Below are positions 1-7,957 of a stretch of 23,140 nucleotides of DNA, one piece after another; the stretch's first letter is position 1; every line of letters begins with the position of its first letter. The DNA is from Hydrogenophilales bacterium RIFOXYD1_FULL_62_11 (GTDB taxonomy: Bacteria; Pseudomonadota; Gammaproteobacteria; Burkholderiales; Thiobacillaceae): contig MGZO01000017.1 in the NCBI GenBank assembly GCA_001802655.1, forward strand, positions 14,034-37,173, written 5' to 3'. The translations under genes and the position numbers were made by a program. A model generated the notes under the pieces. The model searched no databases, had not been told where the DNA came from, and saw nothing but the letters and a program-made list of their open reading frames with translations.

Positions 1-1010
1 GCGAACGATTTCTGCCCGAACAGCTGGAGAGTTTTCTCACCCAGACCCGGCTGCCGGACGAGCTGGTGGTCTGCGACGACAACTCCACCGATGCCACTCT
101 GGACGTCCTGCGCGAGTTCGCAGCCCGCGCGCCCTTTCCGGTACGCATCCACCCCAATCCGGCACGGCTCGGCTGGAGGGAGAATTTCTTCAAGGCCGCC
201 AGCCTCTGCGAAGGCGACTGGATCGCCTTCAGCGACCAGGACGACGTCTGGCTGCCGGAAAAGCTCGAACGCTGCGCGGAGGCGCTTCAAAACAGTAATG
301 CCCTGCTGGCGGTGCACCAGGTACGCGTCGTGGACCAAAATCTGAACCCCACGGGCGCCACGCAACCCGATGTGCCGCGAGTCCCTACCCCGGACCCGAC
401 CGCCTGGGTGCCCTGGCGTGTCGTCCAGGGCCTGTGCATGGTGGCGTCCCACCGTCTCTTCCACGACTTCGATCCCCGTCGTCGGCCGCCGGATTTCCGC
501 AGGGCGAGTGAGCGCTACGCCCACGACCAGTGGGCCTTGCTGGTCGCCCAAGCCCTGGGGCGAGTGGTCTTGATGTCCGACGAACTCGCCCTCTACCGGC
601 AGCACGGCGGCAACGTCTGCGGCTCTCCTGATGTCGGCTGGACACGTATCATTCGCCACGCCCCGGGCGTGGGTTTCTCAGCCTACCGTGGCCTCTGCCG
701 CGCATCCCTGCGGATCAGCCGCTGTTTAGAGACCTTGGGAAATTCTGCGTCGGCCGTCGACGCCCTGGCGCTCGCTGCCACAGCGGCCCGCTACCGCCGC
801 CGCGCCCGATTGAATCTTTGCAGGGCACAGCTCTACCACCCCCTCCACGGTACCCTTTGGCGAGTGCGAGTACTCACCGGCCTGATGTTGCGCGCAGATT
901 ACCGCGCCGCCCGATCCGGCGGTCTGGGCGGGCGTTCCTTCGTCAAGGATCTGATGTTCGGTCTGCTGCCGCGGCGCGCGAGGCCGGACGCAATGGAGGC
1001 CGGACAATGA
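1..1010 (+). CDS. Glycosyltransferase family 2 (5'-truncated by window edge)
   Basis: This is a GT-A-fold, family 2 glycosyltransferase that would move a sugar from a nucleotide-sugar donor onto a growing glycan at the cytoplasmic membrane face. The reading frame is open from base 3 (E-R-F-L-P-E-Q-L), which matches the region just after the usual N-terminal YNG motif, so the true start lies a short distance upstream. The nucleotide-binding strand with VVCDDNSTDAT begins at about base 66, and the metal-binding DxD-type motif appears as FSDQDDVW near base 230. The C-terminal third is basic and predicted mostly helical. The donor and acceptor cannot be read from the sequence. The stop overlaps the start of the next gene (ATGA at 1007-1010), so the two are translationally coupled. 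It opens a five-gene polysaccharide unit. The family call is secure; the specific reaction is unknown. Confidence 0.9.
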   Translation, partial: ERFLPEQLESFLTQTRLPDELVVCDDNSTDATLDVLREFAARAPFPVRIHPNPARLGWRENFFKAASLCEGDWIAFSDQDDVWLPEKLERCAEALQNSNALLAVHQVRVVDQNLNPTGATQPDVPRVPTPDPTAWVPWRVVQGLCMVASHRLFHDFDPRRRPPDFRRASERYAHDQWALLVAQALGRVVLMSDELALYRQHGGNVCGSPDVGWTRIIRHAPGVGFSAYRGLCRASLRISRCLETLGNSASAVDALALAATAARYRRRARLNLCRAQLYHPLHGTLWRVRVLTGLMLRADYRAARSGGLGGRSFVKDLMFGLLPRRARPDAMEAGQ

Positions 1011-2305
1011 GCAGCCCGAGCGCGAAACCGCGAGTGTTCGTGTTCCTGCACGAGAGCTTCGGGCTCCGAAGATGGAAGGAACGGCGCACGCATGGCGAGA
1101 TGCTGTCGGCCACGCCCTACGGATACCATTTCGCGGCGGACGCCTGTGACCTCGACTATTCCGTGGATCACGGCGAGGGTCGGCTGGCTTCGCTGCTGCG
1201 GCGGGCGATGCTCAAAACCCTGGGCTTCAACTTGTTGCACGCCTGGCGCAACCGCCGCGCCCTCTTCGCCGCAGACGTGGTGTGGACCCACACCGAGCAC
1301 GAACACCTCGCGGCCGCCCTGCTGCTGCGCCTCTCCCGGCGTCGCGAACGCCCCCTGTTGTTAGCCCAGAGCATCTGGCTTGCCGACGGCTGGCCGAAAT
1401 TCCCAGGGTGGAAACGTCGCCTCTACCGCTGGCTCATGATTCGCGCGGACGCGCTCACCGTCCACTCCGAGCTGAACCGCCAGGTGTTGCAGTCCTTGCT
1501 TCCCGAGCAACCGGTCGAGCAGGTGTACTTCGGCATCGAGGCGGAGGTATTGCCGCCCGCGCCGACTCGCCCGGCCACGGCGATCATCGGCCGGGCGTTG
1601 CGCGTGCTGGCGATTGGCAACGACCGGCACCGCGACTGGACGACGCTCAGGCAGGCACTGGCCGACCTCGACGGCGTCGAGGTGTGGCTCATCAACCGTT
1701 CCCTGCCGCCAGATTTCACTGCCGGCATCGGCAACATCGAGCTGCGGCCGCCGCGCGCGCCGTGCGACATCTCCGACGCCTACGCCTGGGCCGACCTGCT
1801 GGTGGTGCCGCTCAAGCCAAACCTGCACGCCTCCGGCATCACCGTGATCCTGGAAGGCGTAGGTCAGGGCCTGCCCGTGCTGTGCTCCGACACCGGCGGC
1901 CTGCGCGCTTATTTTTCCGGGGACCAGATCGGCTACGTGCCGGCGGGGGATGCGCAAGCCTTGCGCGCCGCAGTTGTCGGGTGCGCCCGGGATTACCCCG
2001 CCTGCCTCGAGCGTGCGTGCCGCGCCACACGGCGCCTGCTCGAGGCGGGATTCACCGCCCAAGGCTTTGCGCAGCAGCACGTGGCGATTACCGAAAGGAT
2101 GCTTGACGCCCAAACGCGCCGGGGAGCCACAGCGGGTGCGCCGCAGGTCGTGGCGGCACACGCCATCAAGTCTGACGCCCCACCTGGCACGGTCGATCCC
2201 CGCCCCCTGGCCGGGGATCGCGTGGCTGCCGGCGGGTTCGATCAACTCGGCAATGGCTCTGATCCGGCGGCGTGGATTCCGAAATTTCCCTTCCCGAAGC
2301 CATGA
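1007..2305 (+). CDS. GT4-type glycosyltransferase (group 1)
   Basis: This is a GT-B-fold glycosyltransferase, probably retaining, acting on a lipid-linked or polymer glycan. The chosen ATG overlaps the previous stop as ATGA; a longer ORF from 818 only reads through the upstream gene. The N-terminal half has the unusual opening FVFLHESFGLRRW and an acceptor-domain segment AQSIWLADGWPKFPGWKRR. The C-terminal donor domain carries VILEGVGQGLPVLCSDTGG, with Glu283 at the first glutamate of the family EX7E-like site. The second glutamate is not conserved: Leu-Pro-Val follows instead. After about residue 366 there is a roughly 65-residue Pro/Ala/Gly-rich tail with no recognisable GT fold. Its stop overlaps the next start (ATGA, 2302-2305). 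Donor specificity is unknown. Confidence 0.85.
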   Translation: MSSPSAKPRVFVFLHESFGLRRWKERRTHGEMLSATPYGYHFAADACDLDYSVDHGEGRLASLLRRAMLKTLGFNLLHAWRNRRALFAADVVWTHTEHEHLAAALLLRLSRRRERPLLLAQSIWLADGWPKFPGWKRRLYRWLMIRADALTVHSELNRQVLQSLLPEQPVEQVYFGIEAEVLPPAPTRPATAIIGRALRVLAIGNDRHRDWTTLRQALADLDGVEVWLINRSLPPDFTAGIGNIELRPPRAPCDISDAYAWADLLVVPLKPNLHASGITVILEGVGQGLPVLCSDTGGLRAYFSGDQIGYVPAGDAQALRAAVVGCARDYPACLERACRATRRLLEAGFTAQGFAQQHVAITERMLDAQTRRGATAGAPQVVAAHAIKSDAPPGTVDPRPLAGDRVAAGGFDQLGNGSDPAAWIPKFPFPKP

Positions 2306-3234
2306 CCGCTCCCAACTTCTTCCTGATCGGCGCGCCCAAGTGCGGCACCACGGCGCTCTCCGAGTACCTGCGGCAGCACCCCGGCGTATTCTTCTGCACG
2401 CCCAAGGAGCCCAACTACTTTAACCGCGACTACGCAGACCGCGACACCCCCACGCTGGCGCGCTACCTGGACTACTTCGCCGCCGCCGGTCCGGGTCACG
2501 CGGCGGTGGGCGAGGGCAGCACCGCATATTTGCATTCCGCGGTCGCCGTCGCGGATATCCTCGCCTTCAACCCGGCGGCGCGCTTCCTGGTCATGCTCCG
2601 CAACCCGGTGGAGACGGCCCCGGCCTGCCACGCCCAGGCTCTGCTGAACGGCGCGGAGGACGTCGCCGACTTCCGCTGCGCCTGGGAGCTTCAGGCGCAG
2701 CGCAGCGCCGGGCAGCGGTTGCCGCGCGGCTGTCGCGAACCCAAGCACCTGCTATACGCCGACTACTGCCGCTTCGCGCCGCAGATCGGGCGGCTCTACG
2801 CGACGGTGCCGGCCGCGCAGCGCAAGGTCATCGTCTTCGACGACTTCGCCGCCGACCCTGGCCGGACGTACGACGAGGTGCTGGAGTTTCTCGGACTGGC
2901 TCCGCACCGGCCGGCGGAATTTGCGCGCGTCAACGAGCGCCGCGCCATCCGCCACCTGCAAGCCTACCGTGCGCTTCGCTATCTTGGCCGCTGGAAGCGG
3001 CGACTGTTTGGCGCTGCGCTGCCGTGGGGGCTGAACCGTTACGCCGACCGACTGTTGACGCGGCCGGCGACCGGAAGTCACGCCGACCCGGCGACGGACT
3101 TTCTGCGCGAGTACTTCCGCGACGATGTGGCGCAACTCTCCGCACTGCTTGATCGCGACCTGCGCCACTGGACTGCCGCGCCGCAGGCGAAGCCGGAACC
3201 AATGAACACCGAATCCGCCGGGGTGCCAGCGTGA
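2302..3234 (+). CDS. Sulfotransferase family protein (PAPS-dependent type)
   Basis: This 310-residue protein belongs to the P-loop-like sulfotransferase family, which transfers sulfate from PAPS to hydroxyl or amino groups of carbohydrates or lipids. The 5'-phosphosulfate loop is clear as GAPKCGTT at residues 10-17. The 3'-phosphate region is LRNPVETAPACH at residues 99-110. The DFRCAWELQ segment, the R-L-P-R-G-C-R-E region and the FDDFAADPGRTYDEVLEFLGL block are typical of bacterial members. The usual serine of the 3'-phosphate site (LRNPV..AYS) is Ala108 here and the preceding aromatic is Pro107, so PAPS binding may be weakened. The ATG at 2302 was chosen because it overlaps the previous stop and sits directly before the conserved FFLIGAPK strand. 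It is flanked by glycosyltransferases, so a glycan substrate is the best inference. Confidence 0.88.
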   Translation: MTAPNFFLIGAPKCGTTALSEYLRQHPGVFFCTPKEPNYFNRDYADRDTPTLARYLDYFAAAGPGHAAVGEGSTAYLHSAVAVADILAFNPAARFLVMLRNPVETAPACHAQALLNGAEDVADFRCAWELQAQRSAGQRLPRGCREPKHLLYADYCRFAPQIGRLYATVPAAQRKVIVFDDFAADPGRTYDEVLEFLGLAPHRPAEFARVNERRAIRHLQAYRALRYLGRWKRRLFGAALPWGLNRYADRLLTRPATGSHADPATDFLREYFRDDVAQLSALLDRDLRHWTAAPQAKPEPMNTESAGVPA

Positions 3235-4451
3235 GCGGAGAACACGGCGTACTGCTGGTGGGCGGCTACGCCGGTCTGAAGAGCCACAGCATGGTGCTGT
3301 TCGCCGACTCTCTTGCCGGGGCCCTGCGCGCGCGGGGCATCGCGGTGCGCCAGCTCGACCCGCCGGTGGTGCTGGGGCGCGTCGGCGGGCGCCGTTTGCG
3401 CAAGTGGCTGGCGCACGTCGACCGGCTGGTGATTTTCCCGCTGCTGCTCGCGGCCGTCGCCCGGCGTTACCCTTTGATCCACCTCTGCGACCACTCCTTC
3501 GCGTTCTATTCGGCCCTGCTGCCGGGCAAGCGGGTGGTAATCACCTGCCATGACCTGATCGGCCTGCGTCGCGCCGACGGCGGCTACGCGGAGGAATCGG
3601 CCAGCGTGACCGGCCGGTTGCTGCAGGCGGTGGTGCGCGCCCGGCTGCGCGCGGCGCCGCATCTGGTCTGCGTCTCGGAGGCGACGCGTGCCGATCTGCT
3701 AGCTTCTCTGGACATCCCAGACGCCCGCGTGCGTGTCGTCCACAACGGTCTGAACCGCCCGTACGCGCCGATGAGTGCCGCAGAAAGCGATCACGCGCTG
3801 GAACACGCCGCGCCGCAACACGGCACCGCTGCACAAACCCCTGGCGGATTGCGCGCCCTCACCCAGGCACCCTACCTGCTGCACGTCGGCAGCGGTGCCT
3901 GGCGCAAGAACCGCGCGGGGGTGGTGGACATCTTTGCCGAACTGCGCGCGCGCGCGCCGGAGCGAGCGGAGTCCCTGCTGATGGTCGGCGACCCCCCCGA
4001 CGCCGATTTGCGCGCGCGCATCGACTGCCTGGGCCTCGCGCCCCGCGTGTACTTCATCACTGGCGTGGGGCACACCGCCCTGCGTGCCCTGTACTGCCGT
4101 GCGCGGTGGCTGCTGTTCCCGTCCTTTTACGAGGGCTTCGGCTGGCCGGTGATCGAGGCTCAGGCCTGCGGTTGCCCGGTGCTCACGTCCAAATGCCCGC
4201 CGCTGCCGGAAGTGGCTGGGGAGGCGGCAGTGTTCGTGGACCCCGACGACGTCGCAGACGCCGCCGCCAGCCTGCTGGCCATCTGGCCGCAGCGCGACCG
4301 CCTGATCGCCGCCGGTTTCGAAAACGCGAAACGCTTCAGCATGGCGAAGATGGCCGAGGGCTACGCTGCGGCCTACGCCCAAGCCATGGTCGGCGCAGAT
4401 GCGTCTGCCCCAGCAGCCACGCTGCCTCCCCACCCCGACGCCACGCCCTGA
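3231..4451 (+). CDS. GT4-type glycosyltransferase (group 1)
   Basis: A 406-residue GT-B glycosyltransferase of the GT4 family. The GTG start overlaps the preceding TGA (GTGA at 3231-3234). The N-terminal domain has the glycine-rich start VLLVGGYAG and CHDLIGLRRAD. The linker has the usual VVHNGL. The donor domain contains YLLHVGSGAWRKNR and the diagnostic FYEGFGWPVIEAQACGCPV, with the EX7E pair at Glu301 and Glu309, followed by LPEVAGEAAVFVDPDD. All core residues are intact, so it should be active. The C-terminus ends in a short Pro/Ala-rich tail. It lies between two sulfotransferase genes in one transcription unit, which supports a role in building the glycan those enzymes modify. The sugar donor (often mannose, glucose or rhamnose in this family) cannot be told. 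Confidence 0.93.
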   Translation: MSGEHGVLLVGGYAGLKSHSMVLFADSLAGALRARGIAVRQLDPPVVLGRVGGRRLRKWLAHVDRLVIFPLLLAAVARRYPLIHLCDHSFAFYSALLPGKRVVITCHDLIGLRRADGGYAEESASVTGRLLQAVVRARLRAAPHLVCVSEATRADLLASLDIPDARVRVVHNGLNRPYAPMSAAESDHALEHAAPQHGTAAQTPGGLRALTQAPYLLHVGSGAWRKNRAGVVDIFAELRARAPERAESLLMVGDPPDADLRARIDCLGLAPRVYFITGVGHTALRALYCRARWLLFPSFYEGFGWPVIEAQACGCPVLTSKCPPLPEVAGEAAVFVDPDDVADAAASLLAIWPQRDRLIAAGFENAKRFSMAKMAEGYAAAYAQAMVGADASAPAATLPPHPDATP

Positions 4452-4462
4452 AAGGACCCGCC

Positions 4463-5410
4463 ATGATTTCCACATCCCCCATCAACGACCTCTCAACCAT
4501 CCAGCCGCTGCTGGTGTGCCCCGGCGTGCAAAAAGCTGCCTCGACCTGGATCCACCGTCAGCTCGAGGCGCATCCCGAAGTCTCGTGCACCACCCGCAAG
4601 GAGATTGATTTCTGGAGCGCACGTTATGCCAATGGACACGCATGGTACGCGGCGCAGTTTCCCGAACCCGGCAAGCGCAAGCTCTACGCCGACATCACCC
4701 CGGCCTATTTTCTCGATCAAAATCTACCCGAACGCCTCGCGCGAGATTGCCCTGACGCCCGCGTGCTGGTGTTGCTGCGCGATCCTTACGAGCGCACCTT
4801 TTCTTCCTATCAGCACGCGCTACGTTCGGGCGATGTGCGCACCGACTTCGCCACGGCGCTGCAACAAGTCCCCGAGCTGTTGGATTACAGCCGCTATGCC
4901 AGCGGGCTTGCCCCCTACTTCCGGCACTTCCCCAGCGAGCACGTAAAAATCATGTTTACCGAGGCGCTCGAGGCCGAGCCGCGTGCGGCGCTGCGCGAAC
5001 TGTATGCCTTCGCCGGGGTGGACCCGGACTTTGTACCGCCGGACATGGACAAGCGCGTGAACGTCGGTCAGGCTTATTCGCGCGGCCGCCACGCGCTGGA
5101 AACCGTCGAGCGCTTCTGCAAGGATCGCGGCCTGGAGCGCAAGCACCTGAAACGCCTGGGCGTGGACAGCCTGCTCGACGACGTGCACGGCTGGTTCGCG
5201 CGCCGTCACCGGCGGCCGGAGTTGCCTGCCGAAGCGCGCGAACTGCTGGCTGTGGTGCTTGAACCCGAGATCGATGCGCTCGAACAGCTACTCGAGATGG
5301 ACTTCTCTGCGTGGCGCTGGTCGGACGGCGCTCGCGTCAGCCCGATGGGCGGGGCACGCGCGGCGCAGCCGTCTGCCTCCGGGTCGGCGCTGGGTGCCCA
5401 CGCGGGTTAG
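4463..5410 (+). CDS. Sulfotransferase domain protein (second, distinct type)
   Basis: A 315-residue PAPS-dependent sulfotransferase from a different subfamily than the one at 2302. The 5'-phosphosulfate loop is GVQKAAST at residues 21-28. The 3'-phosphate site is complete: LLRDPYERTFSSYQHAL, with Arg106 and Ser114 in the expected places. A conserved KEIDFW motif follows the first helix, and the YADITPAYF segment matches the family's core. The ATG has a Shine-Dalgarno AAAGGA seven bases upstream; the longer frame from 4106 is antecedent read-through inside the glycosyltransferase gene. It is the last gene of the polysaccharide unit, 11 nt after the GT4 stop. It probably sulfates a sugar of the same glycan, which is inference from context. 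The C-terminal 30 residues are low-complexity and not part of the fold. Confidence 0.88.
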   Translation: MISTSPINDLSTIQPLLVCPGVQKAASTWIHRQLEAHPEVSCTTRKEIDFWSARYANGHAWYAAQFPEPGKRKLYADITPAYFLDQNLPERLARDCPDARVLVLLRDPYERTFSSYQHALRSGDVRTDFATALQQVPELLDYSRYASGLAPYFRHFPSEHVKIMFTEALEAEPRAALRELYAFAGVDPDFVPPDMDKRVNVGQAYSRGRHALETVERFCKDRGLERKHLKRLGVDSLLDDVHGWFARRHRRPELPAEARELLAVVLEPEIDALEQLLEMDFSAWRWSDGARVSPMGGARAAQPSASGSALGAHAG

Positions 5411-5814
5411 CCGCCCCCCCAAGGGCATCGGTAGCGAAGCTGAATGGCATTTTCCCGGCGAGCTCGCAGCGCCGCTTTATTCCGGGTTGCTGTATTTCGT
5501 TCCGCAAGCCGGGCGCGCTCCGTTTTCCGTCAGCGACGGTGCGGTGCGGCTGAAAACGCTCGCGGCGAAAACTTCAATTATGGTTCCGGATGAATGCGGT
5601 CTGGCGATTGAAACCGGAGGGCTGTTCACGCAAATGGCCAGCCCGCCACAATCGATTATTCGGCGAGCGGGAAAACCAGCGCTGAAGCGCGTGCCGAAAT
5701 CGCTGTATTTTCCAGGCTGATGGCGCAGTCAGGCGAAACCTGAATTCCAGGAAAGCGCAACGATGCTGCGCTGCGCACGGGTGAAGCGCCGGACCCCACG
5801 GGCGAGTTCTGGAT
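5411..5814. other. Gene-free stretch after the polysaccharide unit
   Basis: No convincing gene is present. The composition is visibly less GC-rich than the neighbours, and all six frames either stop often or lack family-like motifs. One + frame stays open to 5720, in phase with a longer reading that begins inside the sulfotransferase gene, but it has no start with a ribosome site and no recognisable domain. The stretch may be decayed coding DNA that once continued the locus. I see no clear terminator hairpin directly after the sulfotransferase stop. Confidence 0.4.
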
Positions 5815-6193
5815 TTATTGCAGACGCAGAATCAGCACGCGGACGTCGCCGCGCAAGGCCTCGATCGAGGCGGTGAGGCGCTGATACGCTGCGCTTCGGC
5901 TTCGTCCTGTTGCAGCGCTTCCGAGTCGTGCGTCCACACCCGGTGCAGGTCGCGGGTCCACGCCTGTACCGTCGCGGGCATCACAATGCGGAGGTCGCGC
6001 AGGTACAACACCTTGCCGGATGGCCAGCGTCCAGATTGCCATCGTAGCGCACGAAATCAACCACGCTCTGCAACTCCTCCGCCGTGCTCAGTATGGAAAA
6101 AGCGGCTTCGCGCAGGCTGCGGTTGTCTTCAAGTCACCTCGTGCCGTCAGGCGAAATGGCCGGGTGCTGAAAGCGCCACCAGCAGGCTGACAT
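5815..6193 (-). pseudogene. Decayed small gene (about 126 codons), one stop and two frameshifts
   Basis: On the minus strand a peptide-like sequence can be followed across three lesions. It starts at an ATG (6193-6191) and reads MSACWWRFQHPAISPDGTR, then meets a TGA at 6136-6134. The same frame continues with LEDNRSLREAAFSILSTAEE and on to DFVRYDGNLDAGHPA. A one-base loss near 6015-6022 moves the frame to KVLYLRDLRIVMPATVQAW and then TRDLHRVWTHDSEALQQDE. A second one-base loss near 5885-5890 leads to YQRLTASIEALRGDVRVLIL and a TAA at 5817-5815. Third codon positions stay GC-rich on this path, as in real genes here. I do not recognise the family. The protein would be small, soluble and rich in charged residues, with a helical C-terminus. 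Three separate lesions argue for a pseudogene rather than one sequencing error. Confidence 0.6.
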
Positions 6194-6331
6194 GCACGAC
6201 CAAGTTTGCGCGGAGTTGATGACGGAGCGTGTCCATTGCACTGTCCACTGCAGGGTCCGCGCGGCGCGGCCGCAAGCAGTCAGCCGCTATCGCGCTTGCT
6301 TCCCTCGCGCTTGTTTGGCACTGTGGCGGCC

Positions 6332-7354
6332 ATGCTCCAGTCGTCCGCCCTTTCCCCCAACCGCTACCAAATTGCCGCCTGGCTGCTGATGGCCGCCGCC
6401 CTGCTGCTGATCCTGAAGCTCCATCTGCTGCCCAGTTTGCTGGCCGGGCTGCTGGTGGTGCAACTGGTGCATCTGCTGGCACCGCGGTTTGTGATCGGCC
6501 GTCTGAACCACACCTGGGCCAAGGTGCTGGTGGTGTCGTTGATCACGCTGATCGTGCTGGGCGTACTGGGCGGATTCACCGCCGGCGTCATCCTCTATCT
6601 GCGCGGCGAGGGCGGCGTGGCTGGATTGCTGGGGCGGATGGCCGAAATCATCGAGAACTCGCGCGCGCTGCTGCCGCCCTGGGCGGCGGCGTGGCTGCCG
6701 CAAGGCGACGATTCGGTCATCCGCGCCGGACTGGTCGAATGGCTGCGCACCCATGCGCTGGACATCCGCCAGTACAGCGGCAATGCCGGGCGTGCCGTGC
6801 TGCATTTCATCATCGGCCTCATTATTGGCAGCTTCATCGCACTGCGCGAGGCCACACCGCACCAGTCGCTGGCGCCGCTGGCGTACGCCTTGTGCGAACG
6901 GGTGCATCGCCTGAGCGATGCCTTCCGCCGGGTGGTGTTCGCGCAGGTGCGAATTTCGGCATTGAACGCGCTGTTGACCGGGATTTACCTGTTCGTGGTG
7001 CTGCCCGCGTTCGGCGTGCATCTGCCGTTCACCAAAACCATGATCGTGGTGACCTTTCTCGTCGGCTTGTTGCCGGTCATCGGCAACCTCATTTCCAACT
7101 CCGTTATCGTCATCATTTCGCTGTCGAATTCGCTGCAGGTGGCCGCCGGCTCGCTGGCGTTTCTGGTCGTCATCCACAAGCTCGAATATTTCGTGAATGC
7201 CCGTATCATCGGCGAGCAGATCAAGGCGCGCGCCTGGGAACTGCTGATCGCCATGCTGGTGATGGAAGCGGCTTTTGGCTTGCAAGGCGTCATCGCCGCA
7301 CCGATCATTTACGCCTACATCAAAAAAGAACTATCCGACCGGGAGCTCATTTAA
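6332..7354 (+). CDS. AI-2E family transporter (PerM/YdiK-like membrane protein)
   Basis: A 340-residue polytopic inner-membrane protein of the AI-2 exporter superfamily (PF01594). Members export small molecules or ions; the exact substrate varies, so autoinducer-2 export is not implied. The N-terminus has paired hydrophobic segments (WLLMAAALLLILKLHLLPSL and nearby LLAGLLVVQLVHLL), then a third (VLVVSLITLIVLGVLGGF). A soluble helical stretch (LLGRMAEIIENSRALLPPW) follows, then the C-terminal membrane core with the characteristic LVGLLPVIGNLISN motif and GLQGVIAAPIIYAYIKKEL at the end. The ATG at 6332 was chosen because the upstream 42 codons of the open frame are not protein-like. No strong ribosome site is seen. 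Its TAA directly abuts the ATG of the next gene, so the two are probably cotranscribed. Confidence 0.88.
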   Translation: MLQSSALSPNRYQIAAWLLMAAALLLILKLHLLPSLLAGLLVVQLVHLLAPRFVIGRLNHTWAKVLVVSLITLIVLGVLGGFTAGVILYLRGEGGVAGLLGRMAEIIENSRALLPPWAAAWLPQGDDSVIRAGLVEWLRTHALDIRQYSGNAGRAVLHFIIGLIIGSFIALREATPHQSLAPLAYALCERVHRLSDAFRRVVFAQVRISALNALLTGIYLFVVLPAFGVHLPFTKTMIVVTFLVGLLPVIGNLISNSVIVIISLSNSLQVAAGSLAFLVVIHKLEYFVNARIIGEQIKARAWELLIAMLVMEAAFGLQGVIAAPIIYAYIKKELSDRELI

Positions 7355-7894
7355 ATGTCGAACGACACCGAATCACTCGTCATCACCGCCAGCGGCGAAG
7401 ACAAAATTGGCCTGGTGGAAGGCTTCACCCGCCGCATCAGCGAATCCGGCTGCAATATCGAAGAATCGCGCATGGCCGTGCTCGGCGGCCGCTTCGCGCT
7501 GCTGATGCGGATCACCGGCAGCTGGGACGCACTGGCCAAACTCGAAGCGCGGCTTGCCGCCACGGGCGAAGAACTCGGCTTGTCCCTCATCCAGCAGCGC
7601 ACCCGCCTCACCCGCGCCGACAAACCGCTGATTCCCTATACCGTCGAAGTCGCCGCGCTCGACCAGCCGGGCATTGTGAACAGCCTCGCCAATTTCTTCG
7701 CCAAATTGCACATCAACATCGAAGCGCTGGAAACCGAAACCTATCCCGCACCGCACACCGGCGCGCCGATGTTTGCCGTCCACATGACGCTCGGCATTCC
7801 CGCCGATGCCCACATCGCCACCCTGCGCGGCGACTTTCTGGACTATTGCGACGACCAGAACCTGGATGCGACCTTCGAACCCATCCGCATGTAA
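7355..7894 (+). CDS. gcvR: Glycine cleavage system regulator-like protein, two ACT domains
   Basis: A 179-residue protein of the GcvR type. It has a first ACT domain at about residues 6-80 (VITASGEDKIGLVEGFTRRI and onward) and a second at about 90-172 (YTVEVAALDQPGIVNSLANF and onward). The ligand-binding turns appear as EDKIGLVEG and LDQPGIVNS. In enterobacteria GcvR is an antagonist of the GcvA activator of glycine cleavage genes; in other bacteria these double-ACT proteins are less well defined. It has no DNA-binding domain. The ATG follows the previous TAA without a gap. No glycine cleavage gene is in the window, so the regulatory target is not shown. The family call is firm and the regulatory role is inferred. 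Confidence 0.85.
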   Translation: MSNDTESLVITASGEDKIGLVEGFTRRISESGCNIEESRMAVLGGRFALLMRITGSWDALAKLEARLAATGEELGLSLIQQRTRLTRADKPLIPYTVEVAALDQPGIVNSLANFFAKLHINIEALETETYPAPHTGAPMFAVHMTLGIPADAHIATLRGDFLDYCDDQNLDATFEPIRM

Positions 7895-7957
7895 GGGGTC
7901 GGAACTTTAGCAGGTCGGCACGACTCGTTATCCGCCCATTCAACCCGAGAAACCACC

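Noticed and set aside
818..1006. Upstream extension of the GT4 open frame
   Set aside because: The 63 added codons overlap the preceding GT2 gene and are not protein-like; the ATGA overlap gives the better start.
5259..5720. Open frame crossing the end of the sulfotransferase gene into the gap
   Set aside because: It begins inside the sulfotransferase gene in another frame, has no ribosome site for a start in the gap, and no recognisable domain.
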